A stretch of DNA of 64,000 nt from Nocardia paucivorans NBRC 100373. Its GTDB lineage: Bacteria > Actinomycetota > Actinomycetes > Mycobacteriales > Mycobacteriaceae. The notes beneath the pieces were generated by a model that was not told the origin of the DNA, did not search any database, and saw only the letters and a list, made by a program, of their open reading frames with translations. The stretch lies in contig NZ_BAGE01000039.1 in assembly GCF_000308675.1 (NCBI RefSeq), forward strand, positions 42,764 to 106,763, written 5' to 3'. The translations under genes and the position numbers were made by a program. This document shows positions 52,015-60,573 of the stretch, piece by piece (the first letter of the stretch is position 1; each line of letters opens with the position of its first letter).

Positions 52015-52788
52015 ATGACGACGGTGCTGGTAACCGGTGGTACCGGGAAACTGGGCCGCGCGGTGGTCGAACGGTTGAACGACGGACGACACGAGATTCG
52101 CGTGCTGAGTCGCGCCCCGGCCGCGGACTCGCCATCGGTGCGACGAGTGGTAGGGGACCTGCGTATGGGCACCGGGCTCGATGTGGCCGTCGCCGGAGTC
52201 GAGGTGATCGTGCACTGCGCCACTACCAACGGTCGCGGCGATGTGGTGGCGGCCCGCCGGCTCGTCGAGGCGGCGCGCCACGGGGGCAGCGAACCGCATG
52301 TGGTGAACATATCGATCGTCGGGGTGGATCGGATTCCGCTGCCCTACTATCGCGCCAAGCTCGCGGCCGAGGAAGTGATCGCAGGCAGCGGTCTACCGTG
52401 GACGACCCTGCGTGTCACCCAATTTCACGATCTATTGGCCACCGTCTTCCACTGGCAGCGATGGTTACCGATCACTGTCGCTCCGTCCGGTTTTCGGTTC
52501 CAGCCGATCGATATCGGTGATGTCGCCGATCGGCTGACCGCCCTGGCCGTGGGTGAACCCGTCGGTCGCGCAACCGATCTGGGCGGGCCGCAGGTGCGTA
52601 CCATGCGTGAACTGGCCCGCGCCTACCACTCGATCGTCAAGCGGCATCGGCCGGTGGTGTCGCCGCATATTCCGGGCGCGATTGCACGCGGCTACTCCGA
52701 AGGGTGGAACCTCGTAATCGAAAATCCCTATGGCACAGTCACGTTCGAACAGTTCCTGCTCGCTCGATCCGAGAACCGTTACAGCTGA
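52015..52788 (+). CDS. NAD(P)H-binding NmrA/SDR-like protein
   Basis: A 257-residue extended/atypical SDR. The nucleotide loop is VLVTGGTGKLGRAVVERL, followed by EVIVHCATTNGRGD and a PYYRAKLAAEEVI segment that offers the Y-x-x-x-K-like lysine. Members of the NmrA-like group act as redox sensors or reduce small quinones. The C-terminal half (FQPIDIGDVADRLTALAVGEP) is typical. GAGGTGAG precedes the ATG. It is divergent from dps and convergent with the Ddn-like gene. Confidence 0.88.
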   Translation: MTTVLVTGGTGKLGRAVVERLNDGRHEIRVLSRAPAADSPSVRRVVGDLRMGTGLDVAVAGVEVIVHCATTNGRGDVVAARRLVEAARHGGSEPHVVNISIVGVDRIPLPYYRAKLAAEEVIAGSGLPWTTLRVTQFHDLLATVFHWQRWLPITVAPSGFRFQPIDIGDVADRLTALAVGEPVGRATDLGGPQVRTMRELARAYHSIVKRHRPVVSPHIPGAIARGYSEGWNLVIENPYGTVTFEQFLLARSENRYS

Positions 52789-52827
52789 ACGAAATACCGT
52801 AAATCGTTGTGCACGAAGCTTTTCGGA

Positions 52828-53181
52828 TCACTCTGCCTCGAGTTGTACCCGTACGATGACCCGGCCGCGCTCGTCGCGTCGTGCCACCGCGTGCCCGGTG
52901 CGGTCGACTCCGTTCAGGCGCACCGTGATCGGGCCGCCTTCCCCGAGGAAATTCCGCCACCAACTCTTCTTGTCCGGTATGGCGACACCGATGAGGAGTT
53001 CGTCGCCACGCCGACGGTAGTTCACGGGTGTGCTGAACGTTTTACCGGACCGCCGCCCCACATAGGTGATCACCGTGAAGCCTTTTCCCATCAGGGATCC
53101 GACGATCGGTGCTTCGAGCAAACCCACCACACCGGCATTGAAACCGCGTGCGAGGCGACCTGGCAATGAGTTGGAATCCAC
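52828..53181 (-). CDS. Ddn/DUF385-like deazaflavin-dependent nitroreductase family protein
   Basis: A 117-residue split-beta-barrel protein of the DDN family: TVITYVGRRSGKTFSTPVNYRRRGDELLIGVAIPDKKSWWRNFLGEGGPITVRLNG. The GRRSG...TPV.Y and W..N. blocks are the F420/FAD-binding pattern of mycobacterial Ddn and relatives. Actinomycetes use these for quinone or nitro reduction with F420H2. A GTG at 53181 with GGGAGGG upstream is chosen over the frame to 53238. Its presence, with the F420-type enzyme downstream, implies F420 in this organism. Confidence 0.85.
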   Translation of the reverse strand: MDSNSLPGRLARGFNAGVVGLLEAPIVGSLMGKGFTVITYVGRRSGKTFSTPVNYRRRGDELLIGVAIPDKKSWWRNFLGEGGPITVRLNGVDRTGHAVARRDERGRVIVRVQLEAE

Positions 53182-53664
53182 AGGGCCCTCCCGGGGCGGT
53201 ATACCAATGCGGACGAATATGTGGACGAATACCGACACCCTACCGTGTTACGCGCCGCACCCACGAGGATCGTGGGCGCGCACCCGTCGATCCTCCGGCG
53301 CGACCTCCGGTGGCTATCGGAGGCCGGCTCCCGGCCCACCGCGGTCGAGGGGATGCTGCTGTCGGGCGGAGTGTTCGATACCACCGGAGTCACTCCGACC
53401 GGAGGTGCTCACTTCGTGCTCTACGGACTCGGCATCGGTCGACGCGGCCGGCGCCCCCGGACAATGCGGCACTGTGGGCCGGCCGGTGACCCCACCACCG
53501 CTCGGTGCGATCGTCGCCACCGAAGCGGCCGTGGTTGCCCATCCGACTGCGGGCATCGAGCCCGGGGATATCTTCGTCGCGGTACCCGGCTGCCTGTTTC
53601 CCGCGGCGCACCGCGGGTACCGCGTACCCGTCCGACAACACCACCTGCGTAGCGCGGAGGAACC
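53182..53664. other. Intergenic region, possibly a degraded coding stretch
   Basis: 483 bp without a gene I can support. Two segments look protein-like in different + frames: AHPSILRRDLRWLSEAGSRP with GMLLSGGVFDTTG (about 53275-53395) and, shifted, GAIVATEAAVVAHPTAGIEP, FVAVPGCLFPAAHRGYR (about 53500-53625). They may be remnants of one broken gene, but I cannot name a family. The right end has GCGGAGG, the ribosome site of the next gene. Confidence 0.35.
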
Positions 53665-54639
53665 ATGCGGATCGGATACAAGCTCGCCGCTGAGGCCTTC
53701 GGGCCCGCCGAGCTCGTTCGGCAGGCCATCCGGGCCGAAGAGGTCGGGTTCGATTTCGTGGAGATCAGCGACCACTACCATCCATGGCTCGATGAGCAGG
53801 GGCACTCCCCGTTCGCCTGGACGGTGCTCGGCGCGATCTCCGCCAATACCGAACGTATCGGCCTGGCCACCGGGGTCACCTGCCCGACCGTGCGCTATCA
53901 CCCGGCGATCATCGCCCAGGCTGCCGCCACCCTCGCCGTACTGTCGGAGGGGCGGTTCACGCTCGGTCTCGGTTCCGGAGAGCGGCTCAACGAGCATGTG
54001 GTGGGTGCAGGCTTCGGTGTCGATGTCGCGGAACGACAGCGCATGCTGCGCGAAGCGGTGGAGATCATCCGACTGCTGTGGGAGGGCGGTCACCGATCGT
54101 ACGAGGGTCGGTATCTGCGATTGTCCGAGGCTCGGGTCTTCGATCTGCCCGACGAACCGCCGGTGATCGCAATAGCCGCCGGTGGGCGACGGGCGGCCCG
54201 GCTGGCGGCCGAACTGGGTGACGGCCTGTTCGCCACCGAGCCGAAGCCGGCGATCACCGCGAGCTACCACGAGGCGGGTGGAACCGGGCCCCGATACGCC
54301 GAGGTGCCCGTGGCCTGGGCACCGGACGAACACACCGCCGCACAGGCCGCGTTGAAAACCTCCCGATGGGCGATAACCGGATGGAAGGTGATGAGCGAAC
54401 TGCCCAATCCGGCCAATTTCGCGGCGGCGAGCGGCACCGTGCGTGAGGAGGACATCCTCGACGCCTTCGCCTGCGGCCCCGATCCGCAGCGTTTCCTCGC
54501 TGCCGCCCAGCCCTATGTCGATGCCGGGTTCGATCATCTGGTCATGCTGAACGCCGGGCCCGACCCGGACGGTTTCCTCGACTTCTATCACGAGCAACTG
54601 GACGAACAGCTGCGGAAACTGACACCGCGAGCAGCGTGA
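53665..54639 (+). CDS. F420-dependent LLM-class oxidoreductase (TIGR03557-like)
   Basis: A 324-residue luciferase-like TIM-barrel enzyme of the F420 (FGD-like) type: IGYKLAAEAFGPAELVRQAIRAEEVGFDFVEISDHYHPW, TGVTCPTVRYHPAIIAQAAATLAVLSEGRFTLGLGSGERLNEHV and RQRMLREAVEIIRLLWEGG are diagnostic for the TIGR03557 group of F420-dependent oxidoreductases related to glucose-6-phosphate dehydrogenase. The substrate of this subgroup is not established. GGAGGAA precedes the ATG. It is possibly co-transcribed with the small protein 78 bp downstream. Confidence 0.93.
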   Translation: MRIGYKLAAEAFGPAELVRQAIRAEEVGFDFVEISDHYHPWLDEQGHSPFAWTVLGAISANTERIGLATGVTCPTVRYHPAIIAQAAATLAVLSEGRFTLGLGSGERLNEHVVGAGFGVDVAERQRMLREAVEIIRLLWEGGHRSYEGRYLRLSEARVFDLPDEPPVIAIAAGGRRAARLAAELGDGLFATEPKPAITASYHEAGGTGPRYAEVPVAWAPDEHTAAQAALKTSRWAITGWKVMSELPNPANFAAASGTVREEDILDAFACGPDPQRFLAAAQPYVDAGFDHLVMLNAGPDPDGFLDFYHEQLDEQLRKLTPRAA

Positions 54640-54680
54640 TCACGAGCAGAGACCCCGTGATCGCAATCGGTATCGCACGG

Positions 54681-54708
54681 GACGCATCAACAAGGACGCA
54701 TCAACAAG
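54681..54708 (+). repeat. Tandem 14-bp direct repeat in front of a small gene
   Basis: GACGCATCAACAAG occurs twice in a row (54681-54694 and 54695-54708), directly before the GGAGG of the next gene. A recent slippage duplication is likely. It duplicates the AACAAGGA part next to the ribosome site. Confidence 0.8.
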
Positions 54709-54717
54709 GAGGACTCC

Positions 54718-54918
54718 ATGCAGCGAGGAAGTAGTAAGCACGGACCCGCCCGAGACGATGAACTCGCCCACGAACTACAGGGCACACCGCGCGCCAACCG
54801 GGCCGGTCCGGCCGAAGAATGGCATGACCCGGATTCGCCCGTCGACGACAGTATCGTGCAGGAGCGGATCGACCGAACCGAACGCCCCTACCAGTACACC
54901 CCGAAGACCGCGGATTGA
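54718..54918 (+). CDS. Small hydrophilic actinobacterial protein
   Basis: A 66-residue, highly charged, cysteine-free protein with no membrane segment (QRGSSKHGPARDDELAHEL, EEWHDPDSPVDDS). Its N-terminal pattern, M-x-R-G-S-x-K-H-G-P-R-x-D, followed by A-E-E-W-x-x-P, is one I recall from the N-terminal part of actinobacterial DUF2795-type small proteins, but the DUF2795 domain itself is absent. AAGGAGG lies 7 bp before the ATG, among the best ribosome sites in the window, so expression is probably strong. Likely a stress or intrinsically disordered protein. Confidence 0.75.
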   Translation: MQRGSSKHGPARDDELAHELQGTPRANRAGPAEEWHDPDSPVDDSIVQERIDRTERPYQYTPKTAD

Positions 54919-54945
54919 CACCGCAACTCACGGTGTCGTGCCGGT

Positions 54946-54976
54946 GACTCGGCCGCCGTACAACGGCGGCCGAGTC
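54946..54976. terminator. Bidirectional terminator hairpin
   Basis: GACTCGGCCGCCGT (54946-54959) pairs with ACGGCGGCCGAGTC (54963-54976), a perfect 14-bp stem with a 3-nt loop, between the convergent small gene (stop 54918) and ridA-like gene (stop 54985). Confidence 0.85.
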
Positions 54977-54984
54977 GTGTGCGG

Positions 54985-55383
54985 CTACGAGGGGCGGATG
55001 GCCACCGCGTCGACTTCGAACAGCATGTCCGGCAACGCCAGGGTGGCGACGCCGAGCAGGGTTTGCGCGGGTGGTCGATCGCCCCAGATCTCGGTGACCT
55101 TTTTTCCGAGGATCGCCAGTTTGCCGGGATCGTGGTCGACGACATAGGTGCGCAACTGGGCCACATCACCGAAGCCGGCCCCCGCCGCGGTCAGCGCGAT
55201 ACCCAGATTCGCGAAGGCGTGATCGACCTGTTCGACGAAGTCGTCACTCGTGGGATTCCCCTGCGAATCCGAGTCGTACTGCCCCGCAATGAACACCAGT
55301 TCACCTCGGGTGCGAGCGATATGGCTGTACCCGAACGGGAGGGGATCGTGGAGTTCGGGCGGGTTGATGAAATCGATTGCCAT
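54985..55383 (-). CDS. RidA family protein (YjgF/YER057c/UK114)
   Basis: A 132-residue RidA-type enamine/imine deaminase. The family arginine appears in DVAQLRTYVVDHD and the acid in LPDMLFEVDAVA. The N-terminal INPPELHDPLPFGYSHIARTRGELVFIAGQ matches. RidA hydrolyses reactive 2-aminoacrylate from PLP enzymes; R and E required for that are present. I chose the ATG at 55383; two other starts (55398, 55395) are closer to the AAAGG ribosome site. The 218 bp to the next gene (55384-55601) has no gene. Confidence 0.88.
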   Translation of the reverse strand: MAIDFINPPELHDPLPFGYSHIARTRGELVFIAGQYDSDSQGNPTSDDFVEQVDHAFANLGIALTAAGAGFGDVAQLRTYVVDHDPGKLAILGKKVTEIWGDRPPAQTLLGVATLALPDMLFEVDAVAIRPS

Positions 55384-55601
55384 GGCCGACGGCACCATCC
55401 TTTCGGGGAGCTACGCTGTCCCGAGGTCGACGACGCAGCCCGGCGAACTGTGACATCCCGGTAGGGGGTGGTCGTCGCGGCTGCACTGACGACGTACCGA
55501 GGCGGGCCACCATCCTACGGTCGGCGACGGAGGCGGGATCATGGGCCGGTCGCCGGTCGCCGGTTGTGCGGATGGCGATCGGCCCACGCCCGTCAACGGG
55601 G

Positions 55602-56636
55602 TCAGTCCTGCTCACACAGGGTGCGCGCCTGGTCCATGGTCTTGTACGCGTCGGCGGGGGTGCGGCGACCGAGCCCGCAGGCGGCGGCCACATCGACCTG
55701 CCGGCCCACGGCGGTCTCGATCGTGTCGAGCAGGCGACGTTGTTCGTCGAGGGTGCTGCTCTCGTGCAGGAACCCGGCGACGAACCTGGTCTGCTCCGGC
55801 AACCGCAGACCCGACAGGGCCCGGTAGAACGCCGGTTCGGATTGCGGCGGTTCGTCTCCGGCGGCGAACGGCGCGTGCACGTACTCCAGTGTGCGACCTT
55901 CCGGCCAGGCGGCGGCCAGCGCATTGGCCAGGCGCACCAGGGGACGAGCGGAGCCGATTCCGGTCAACGCCTTGTGCCCGAGGTCGCCCAGGCACAGGTG
56001 GACACCGAAGCGGGTACCGGCCGGGGTCGCAGCGACCAAGCGGTGGACACCGGCCGCCATCCGGTTCGCGACGAACCCACCCAGCGGCCCCGACTTGGCG
56101 ACGAACACCGTCTCCACCGGCAGTTCCAGCTGGAACAGCACATCGTCACCGCCCTCCTCGCGGATCGCGGTGATATCGCGCAGGGTGGCCTCGGCGAATG
56201 CGGCGCGATGACCGAACATTCGTGTGGGCCCCATGGTGAACATGGTCAGGTCGAGATCGCCGGGGATACCCACCTGGAAATCGACATCGGACAGCTCCGG
56301 CCGCTCGCTCTTCAAGCGGTCGAACACCTTTCGGTTGGTCCGATACCAGCTCAGATATTTCAGGTCCAGGTTCTCGCCACGGAGGTGATGTCCCTTGCGC
56401 ACCCGGTAGTTCTGCTGATCCTTGTAGTTCGACCAATTACCGGGCCGGGCGATCTCCAGATCGGTATGGTCGGCGAAACTCGTGATCAGACCCGCCACCC
56501 AGTCCCGGCGGTCTCCGGTCTCCCCATCCGGCAGATATCGCAGGCTCGCGCCCAACCGCTCGACCGCGGCGCGCATGGCGTCCTCGGCGGTGTCTCCGGG
56601 CAGTGTGCCGACCAGTAGTGCGCGGCGTTCGGACAT
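55602..56636 (-). CDS. Uncharacterised protein of the UROD/MetE-like fold
   Basis: A 344-residue protein. It has the methionine synthase-like barrel layout: MSERRALLVGTLPGDTAEDAM start, LRYLPDGETGDRRDWV, FQVGIPGDLDLTMFTMGP, and a C-terminal ...GVHLCLGDLGHKALTGI..., VRLANALAAAWPEGRTLEYVHAPF that resembles the MetE zinc-domain topology. The H-x-C zinc ligand pair of MetE appears only as FGVHLCLGD, so methyl transfer is uncertain. The ATG at 56636 has AAGGAG 6 bp upstream. It lies 245 bp after the P450 gene on the same strand, so the two may be transcribed together. Substrate unknown. Confidence 0.7.
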   Translation of the reverse strand: MSERRALLVGTLPGDTAEDAMRAAVERLGASLRYLPDGETGDRRDWVAGLITSFADHTDLEIARPGNWSNYKDQQNYRVRKGHHLRGENLDLKYLSWYRTNRKVFDRLKSERPELSDVDFQVGIPGDLDLTMFTMGPTRMFGHRAAFAEATLRDITAIREEGGDDVLFQLELPVETVFVAKSGPLGGFVANRMAAGVHRLVAATPAGTRFGVHLCLGDLGHKALTGIGSARPLVRLANALAAAWPEGRTLEYVHAPFAAGDEPPQSEPAFYRALSGLRLPEQTRFVAGFLHESSTLDEQRRLLDTIETAVGRQVDVAAACGLGRRTPADAYKTMDQARTLCEQD

Positions 56637-56853
56637 CAACGACTCCTTGCTCGCTCCGATACGATCGCGCCCACCCTCGAAACCCCACTCGAGGAGGGTT
56701 CTCGGTCGAAAACCGAAAAAGCCTTGTTCGAGCGGTATTTCGCGACGCGGGCAACCGATGTGTTTCGACTATCGCACACTACGTCCACGCGTGCCGGAAA
56801 GCCGATCCGGTTCCGCTCCATCGTGGTTCGTCCCCACCGTCTCCTGGACAAGG

Positions 56854-56892
56854 GTTATCCCAAGGCGTTATCCCAAGGGCGTTATCCCAAGG
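56854..56892. repeat. Triple tandem repeat spanning the P450 stop codon
   Basis: GTTATCCCAAGG occurs three times (56854-56865, 56867-56878, 56881-56892) with period 13-14. The rightmost copy contains the P450 stop codon (56882-56884), so the last codons SLG-stop are duplicated twice beyond the end of the gene. Slippage is the likely origin. Confidence 0.8.
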
Positions 56893-58192
56893 ACAATGGC
56901 GGGGAGGGTGGGAACACGACCGGAAGCGCGGCCAGCGCCCGATGGAACGGCCCCGGCCGCCAGGCCAGGCGCTCCGCGGGCCCGGCCAACCGCATCTCGG
57001 GGAGAGCGTCGAGCAGCGTGTCGATGGCGTATTGAACGGTCAGGTATGCGACGGACTTCGCCGGGCAGGTATGCGGTCCGGTGCTCCACGCCAGGTGCGA
57101 GCGGTTGCCGATATGACTGCCCCCGGTCACCTCCGGATCGCTGCGGATCTCCGGATCGTTGTTGCAGCCGGTGAGACTGATGACGACCGGTTGATTCGCG
57201 GGCAGCCAGGTGTTCTCGACCATGATCGGCTGCCGCGGATAGGTGGTGCAGAAGTTCGCCATCGGTGGGTCGTCGAACAAGACCTCGTCGAGGGCATCGA
57301 TCGTCGACAGATTCCTGCCGTAGTCGTCCCCGAACCCGAACCGGTCATCGGTGAGCATCAACAGCAGCGCGTTCGTGATCAGGTTGCGTTGCGCTTCGAA
57401 TCCCGCACCGTAGAAGCTCATCAGCTGCGCGAATATCTCCACATCGTCGAGTTCGGTGGGATGCCGGACCAATCGGGAGGTGACATCGTCGCCGGGCCGT
57501 TCGCGTCGGAGTCGGATCAACTCCAACAGTGCTTCCTTGATCATCCCCATACCCCGGGCGGCCTTGGCGGTATCGACGGTGTCGAAGCGCGCGGCCATCC
57601 CGGAAGCCACCTGTTCCCCCAGGTCGGTGGGGCAGCCGACCATATGGTTGAGCACCTGTAGCACGAGCGGAAACGCGTACTGGCTCACCAGGTCGGCGGA
57701 ACCGGCCGCGCAGAAATCGTTGATCAGCGGTTCGGCGACCTGCTGGACCGTGGACGGCAGAGTGTGCAGGTCGATCCCGTCGATGGCGTCCACGGAGGCC
57801 TGCCGATAGCGGGCGTGGGCCTCTCCGGTGTTGTATCGCGCGGCCGGATACCACTCCATCATCGGGCGGACGGGAGAGTCCGCCGGAATGGTGTTCTGCC
57901 AGGCACGCGGATCGGCCGGGAAATGATCGGGATCGTTGAGGATGCGCACCGCGGCCTTGTAGCCGATCACCAGGGTGGCCGGTACGTCGGGGGCGAGTTC
58001 GATCGGAACCATCGAGCCGTACCGCCGCCGCATCTCCTGGTAGGCGCGATGCGGGTCGGCGGAGAACTCGGGAACGTACAACGGCACCCGCTCCTCGTCG
58101 GGGCCGACCGGTGAACCGTGCCGCACGGGACACAGCCCGCTCGCGGCAAGCGGATGGCGGGGCAAAGGGGAAGGTTGGCTGGTCAAGGACAT
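56882..58192 (-). CDS. Cytochrome P450 with a degenerate ExxR motif (CYP157-like)
   Basis: A 436-residue P450. The heme-binding loop is LAWSTGPHTCPAKS, with the cysteine ligand. The oxygen-activation helix reads YGAGFEAQRNLI in place of AGxxT. In the K-helix the normally invariant E-x-x-R is E-V-L-F (E303, F306; arginine codon replaced by TTC at 57275-57277), followed by CTTYPRQPIMVENTWLP. ExxR loss, together with ...RPGPFHRALAALPVVF at the end, recalls the CYP157 family of Streptomyces. No ferredoxin, reductase or conservon genes adjoin it. The ATG at 58192 agrees with homologues. Substrate unknown. Confidence 0.88.
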   Translation of the reverse strand: MSLTSQPSPLPRHPLAASGLCPVRHGSPVGPDEERVPLYVPEFSADPHRAYQEMRRRYGSMVPIELAPDVPATLVIGYKAAVRILNDPDHFPADPRAWQNTIPADSPVRPMMEWYPAARYNTGEAHARYRQASVDAIDGIDLHTLPSTVQQVAEPLINDFCAAGSADLVSQYAFPLVLQVLNHMVGCPTDLGEQVASGMAARFDTVDTAKAARGMGMIKEALLELIRLRRERPGDDVTSRLVRHPTELDDVEIFAQLMSFYGAGFEAQRNLITNALLLMLTDDRFGFGDDYGRNLSTIDALDEVLFDDPPMANFCTTYPRQPIMVENTWLPANQPVVISLTGCNNDPEIRSDPEVTGGSHIGNRSHLAWSTGPHTCPAKSVAYLTVQYAIDTLLDALPEMRLAGPAERLAWRPGPFHRALAALPVVFPPSPPLSLG

Positions 58193-59121
58193 GACTCCAG
58201 AGGTGGGAAACGGAAAACCGGCGAATGCTCGAAGGTTTTCCTCAGAGCTGTCTGCTCGTTCGACACCACCGCACAGCGCGCTCGTTGCCGGGGTATCTCC
58301 TCCTGCGGATCACGGCCGTGGGGAAGATCGGTACTGCGGGGGGCACGGTCGAACACAAAGGCAGAAACTTGCTCGAAGAACACATTTTCGTTGGCGGTCA
58401 AAACTACCGTTTGTCGGAGTGATACCGCAACGTGCCGGCAACGCTCGGAATCATCGAGCCGGTCCCCGCGGCCGGTGCGTTCCTCCTCGTCCCGCATTCG
58501 AGAGCGTCATCTCGCGCATCGCGCAAGCCAGGGCCGGTATGGCGATTCTCATAGAAGGCATATCGCCTCTTTTCATGTGGTGATTTCGCGGGTTTCGCAT
58601 CCCTGGCGAAATCGGCAGGGAAGGAGTCGTATGGAACGGGCCGGCCGGAAGCTGCGGACGGGAATGGCCGGTATCGGCGTGGGTGGTGAACTTCTGTCGC
58701 GGCGGAGCGGGCGCGGCTGCGCGGTCTCCGGCCCGGCGGCATACTGACCCCGGCCGTACCGCGCATCGGCGGGTTCATGCCGATCATGACCGTCTGCCAT
58801 TCGGGTGTGCTCGTCTTCCTCGAACAGTACGGCCGTGACAGCGGCCTGATGGCGGGTGTCGGGGGCCTTCTTCATGGTCGAGCTGGGGTCGGTATCGGAA
58901 CGGTTCTGCTCGATTCGGTACTCGTCGGTACTCGGTGGCCCCGGTTGTGCCGCCATATACGGGGTGGTGTCGTACAGGCCGGGCTCGAGTAGGTCTGCCG
59001 AACCCGGTGGGTGCCCGACCGAGCGTGATGGTGAACACGTCTCCGAGGTGTGGACCGGCCGATGCCCGCCCGGATGGCATCGACGGGGTTTCCCGTGCGG
59101 AGGCGGCGGTATCCGAGCGTC
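58193..59121. other. Long intergenic region between P450 and aldehyde dehydrogenase genes
   Basis: 929 bp without a supported gene. It contains a 38-codon ORF (58631-58747) with a good ribosome site, and overlapping coding-like ORFs on both strands from 58573 to 58992, such as a + segment GGFMPIMTVCHSGV and a minus segment DEYRIEQNRSDTDP. I cannot tell which, if any, is real; a decayed gene is possible. Confidence 0.4.
58631..58747 (+). CDS. Possible very small ORF with a strong ribosome site
   Basis: GGAAGGAG lies 5 bp before an ATG that opens a 38-codon frame (MERAGRKLRTGMAGIGVGGE start). Beyond it, another frame continues with protein-like sequence (about 58705-58860), so this may be the 5' end of a frameshifted gene rather than a functional small protein. 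No family recognised. Confidence 0.25.
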   Translation: MERAGRKLRTGMAGIGVGGELLSRRSGRGCAVSGPAAY

Positions 59122-60489
59122 ATGACCGACATCACCGATGCTTCGACACCGCTGCCCGGTACGGTCGACGGCGTGCGGCCACCCGTGACCACCGCGGCCG
59201 ACGAGATCGCGGCGGCGCTGCGTCGGGCACGTGCGGCGCAAGCGGAGTGGGCGCGGGTACCGGCGGCGCGCCGAGGTGCGATACTGCGCGCGGCGGCGAC
59301 CGCCGTGCGCGCTCGGGCCGACGATCTCGTCGCGACGCTGGAACGGGAGATCGGATGGTCGCGCACGTCGGGATCGACGAGTATCGCGGCGGGAGCCGGA
59401 ACGCTGGAACAGTACGCCGAACTCGGACCGCTCCACCGAGGTCGTTCCCTGCATGGCAGCCAGGACGCCACCGATCTGATGATCCCCGAGCCGCGAGGGG
59501 TGGTGGTCGCGTTGACACCGTGGAACGATCCGGTGGCCACCGCGTGCCGTCTGCTCGGGGCGGCGCTGGTCACCGGAAACACGGTGGTGCACAAGCCGAG
59601 TGAGCGGTGTCCCCGCATCGGAATGCTGTTGGGGGAACTGATCGCCGACTGTGTTCCGGAGGATGTGTTGCAAACCCTGCCGGGCGGTGGGGAAGTAGGC
59701 TCCCTGCTGGCCGCATCGCCGGAGACGGATGTGATCGCACACGTCGGCGGCAGTGACACCGGCCGTCGCATCGCGGCCGCCGCGGCACGCACGGGAGCGA
59801 AGGTGCTGTTGGAGAACGGCGGTAACGATCCGCTGCTGATCGACGCGGATGTGGACCCGGGATGGGCCGCCGAGCAGGCGGCGCTCGGTGCGTTCGCCAA
59901 CGCCGGGCAGATCTGCACCTCGGTGGAGCGGATCTATGTCCACTCCGGGGTCGCCACCCCCTTTATCAGGGCCTTGTGCGAGCATGCCGAACGGTGGAAC
60001 GCCGACCCGCAGCCGTTGGTCGACGCCCGGCATCGGGCCCAGGTGCACGAACACGTCGTCGACGCCGTCGCGGGCGGGGCGCGTGCGCTGGTGGGCGGAT
60101 ACATCCCCGAAGGGGATGCCGCGGTATACCCGGCGACGGTGCTCACCGAATGCCTGCCGGAAATGCGGGTGCTGCGCGAGGAGACATTCGGGCCGGTGGC
60201 GCCGGTGCGAGTGGTGCCGGATTTCGCGGCGGCCCTGGATGAGGCGCGCACCGACACCCACGGTCTCGCGGCCACGGTGTTGACCGGTTCGATGGCGAAT
60301 GCCCAGCGGGCGTGGCGAATGCTCCCGGTCGGGACGGTGAAGGTGAACGCGGTATTCGGCGGTGCGCCGGGCGGTGCGGCCCAGCCTCGGGGCCGTTCCG
60401 GTACCGGGTTCGGCCACGGCCCCGAGCTGCTGGACGAGATGACCACCGTCAAGGTCGTACATGTGGAGAGCCCGCCGGCGGTCCGCTGA
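59122..60489 (+). CDS. Aldehyde dehydrogenase family protein
   Basis: A 455-residue NAD(P)-dependent aldehyde dehydrogenase. Cofactor block: VALTPWNDPVATACRLLGAALVTGNTVVHKPSERCP. Catalytic residues: E in KVLLENGGNDPLLI (the usual ELGGNDP reads ENGGNDP) and C in FANAGQICTSVERIYV. EETFGPVAPV follows. It is somewhat short at the N-terminus for the family. It starts at the ATG 59122; no strong SD is visible. Substrate unknown; convergent with the dienelactone hydrolase gene. Confidence 0.9.
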   Translation: MTDITDASTPLPGTVDGVRPPVTTAADEIAAALRRARAAQAEWARVPAARRGAILRAAATAVRARADDLVATLEREIGWSRTSGSTSIAAGAGTLEQYAELGPLHRGRSLHGSQDATDLMIPEPRGVVVALTPWNDPVATACRLLGAALVTGNTVVHKPSERCPRIGMLLGELIADCVPEDVLQTLPGGGEVGSLLAASPETDVIAHVGGSDTGRRIAAAAARTGAKVLLENGGNDPLLIDADVDPGWAAEQAALGAFANAGQICTSVERIYVHSGVATPFIRALCEHAERWNADPQPLVDARHRAQVHEHVVDAVAGGARALVGGYIPEGDAAVYPATVLTECLPEMRVLREETFGPVAPVRVVPDFAAALDEARTDTHGLAATVLTGSMANAQRAWRMLPVGTVKVNAVFGGAPGGAAQPRGRSGTGFGHGPELLDEMTTVKVVHVESPPAVR

Positions 60490-60573
60490 CGGCTCGCGGG
60501 GCGGTGTCCGCCGTAGTGCCGTGTCGGTACCGCTGTGCCGGTGCGTAACGACCTCGGGTGCGGCCCGGCTCGA

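Noticed and set aside
53221..53652. A plus-strand ORF of 143 codons upstream of the F420-type oxidoreductase.
   Set aside because: Only its first ~60 codons look protein-like and the remainder is Arg/Pro-rich shadow; no family recognised, so not called a gene.
53314..54597. A 427-codon minus-strand frame over the F420-type oxidoreductase.
   Set aside because: The plus-strand oxidoreductase is clearly real; this frame has no domain similarity and mirrors its codons.
58573..58956. A minus-strand ORF of 127 codons with coding-like third positions.
   Set aside because: No ribosome site, no family, and an equally plausible ORF lies opposite it; left within the intergenic description instead.
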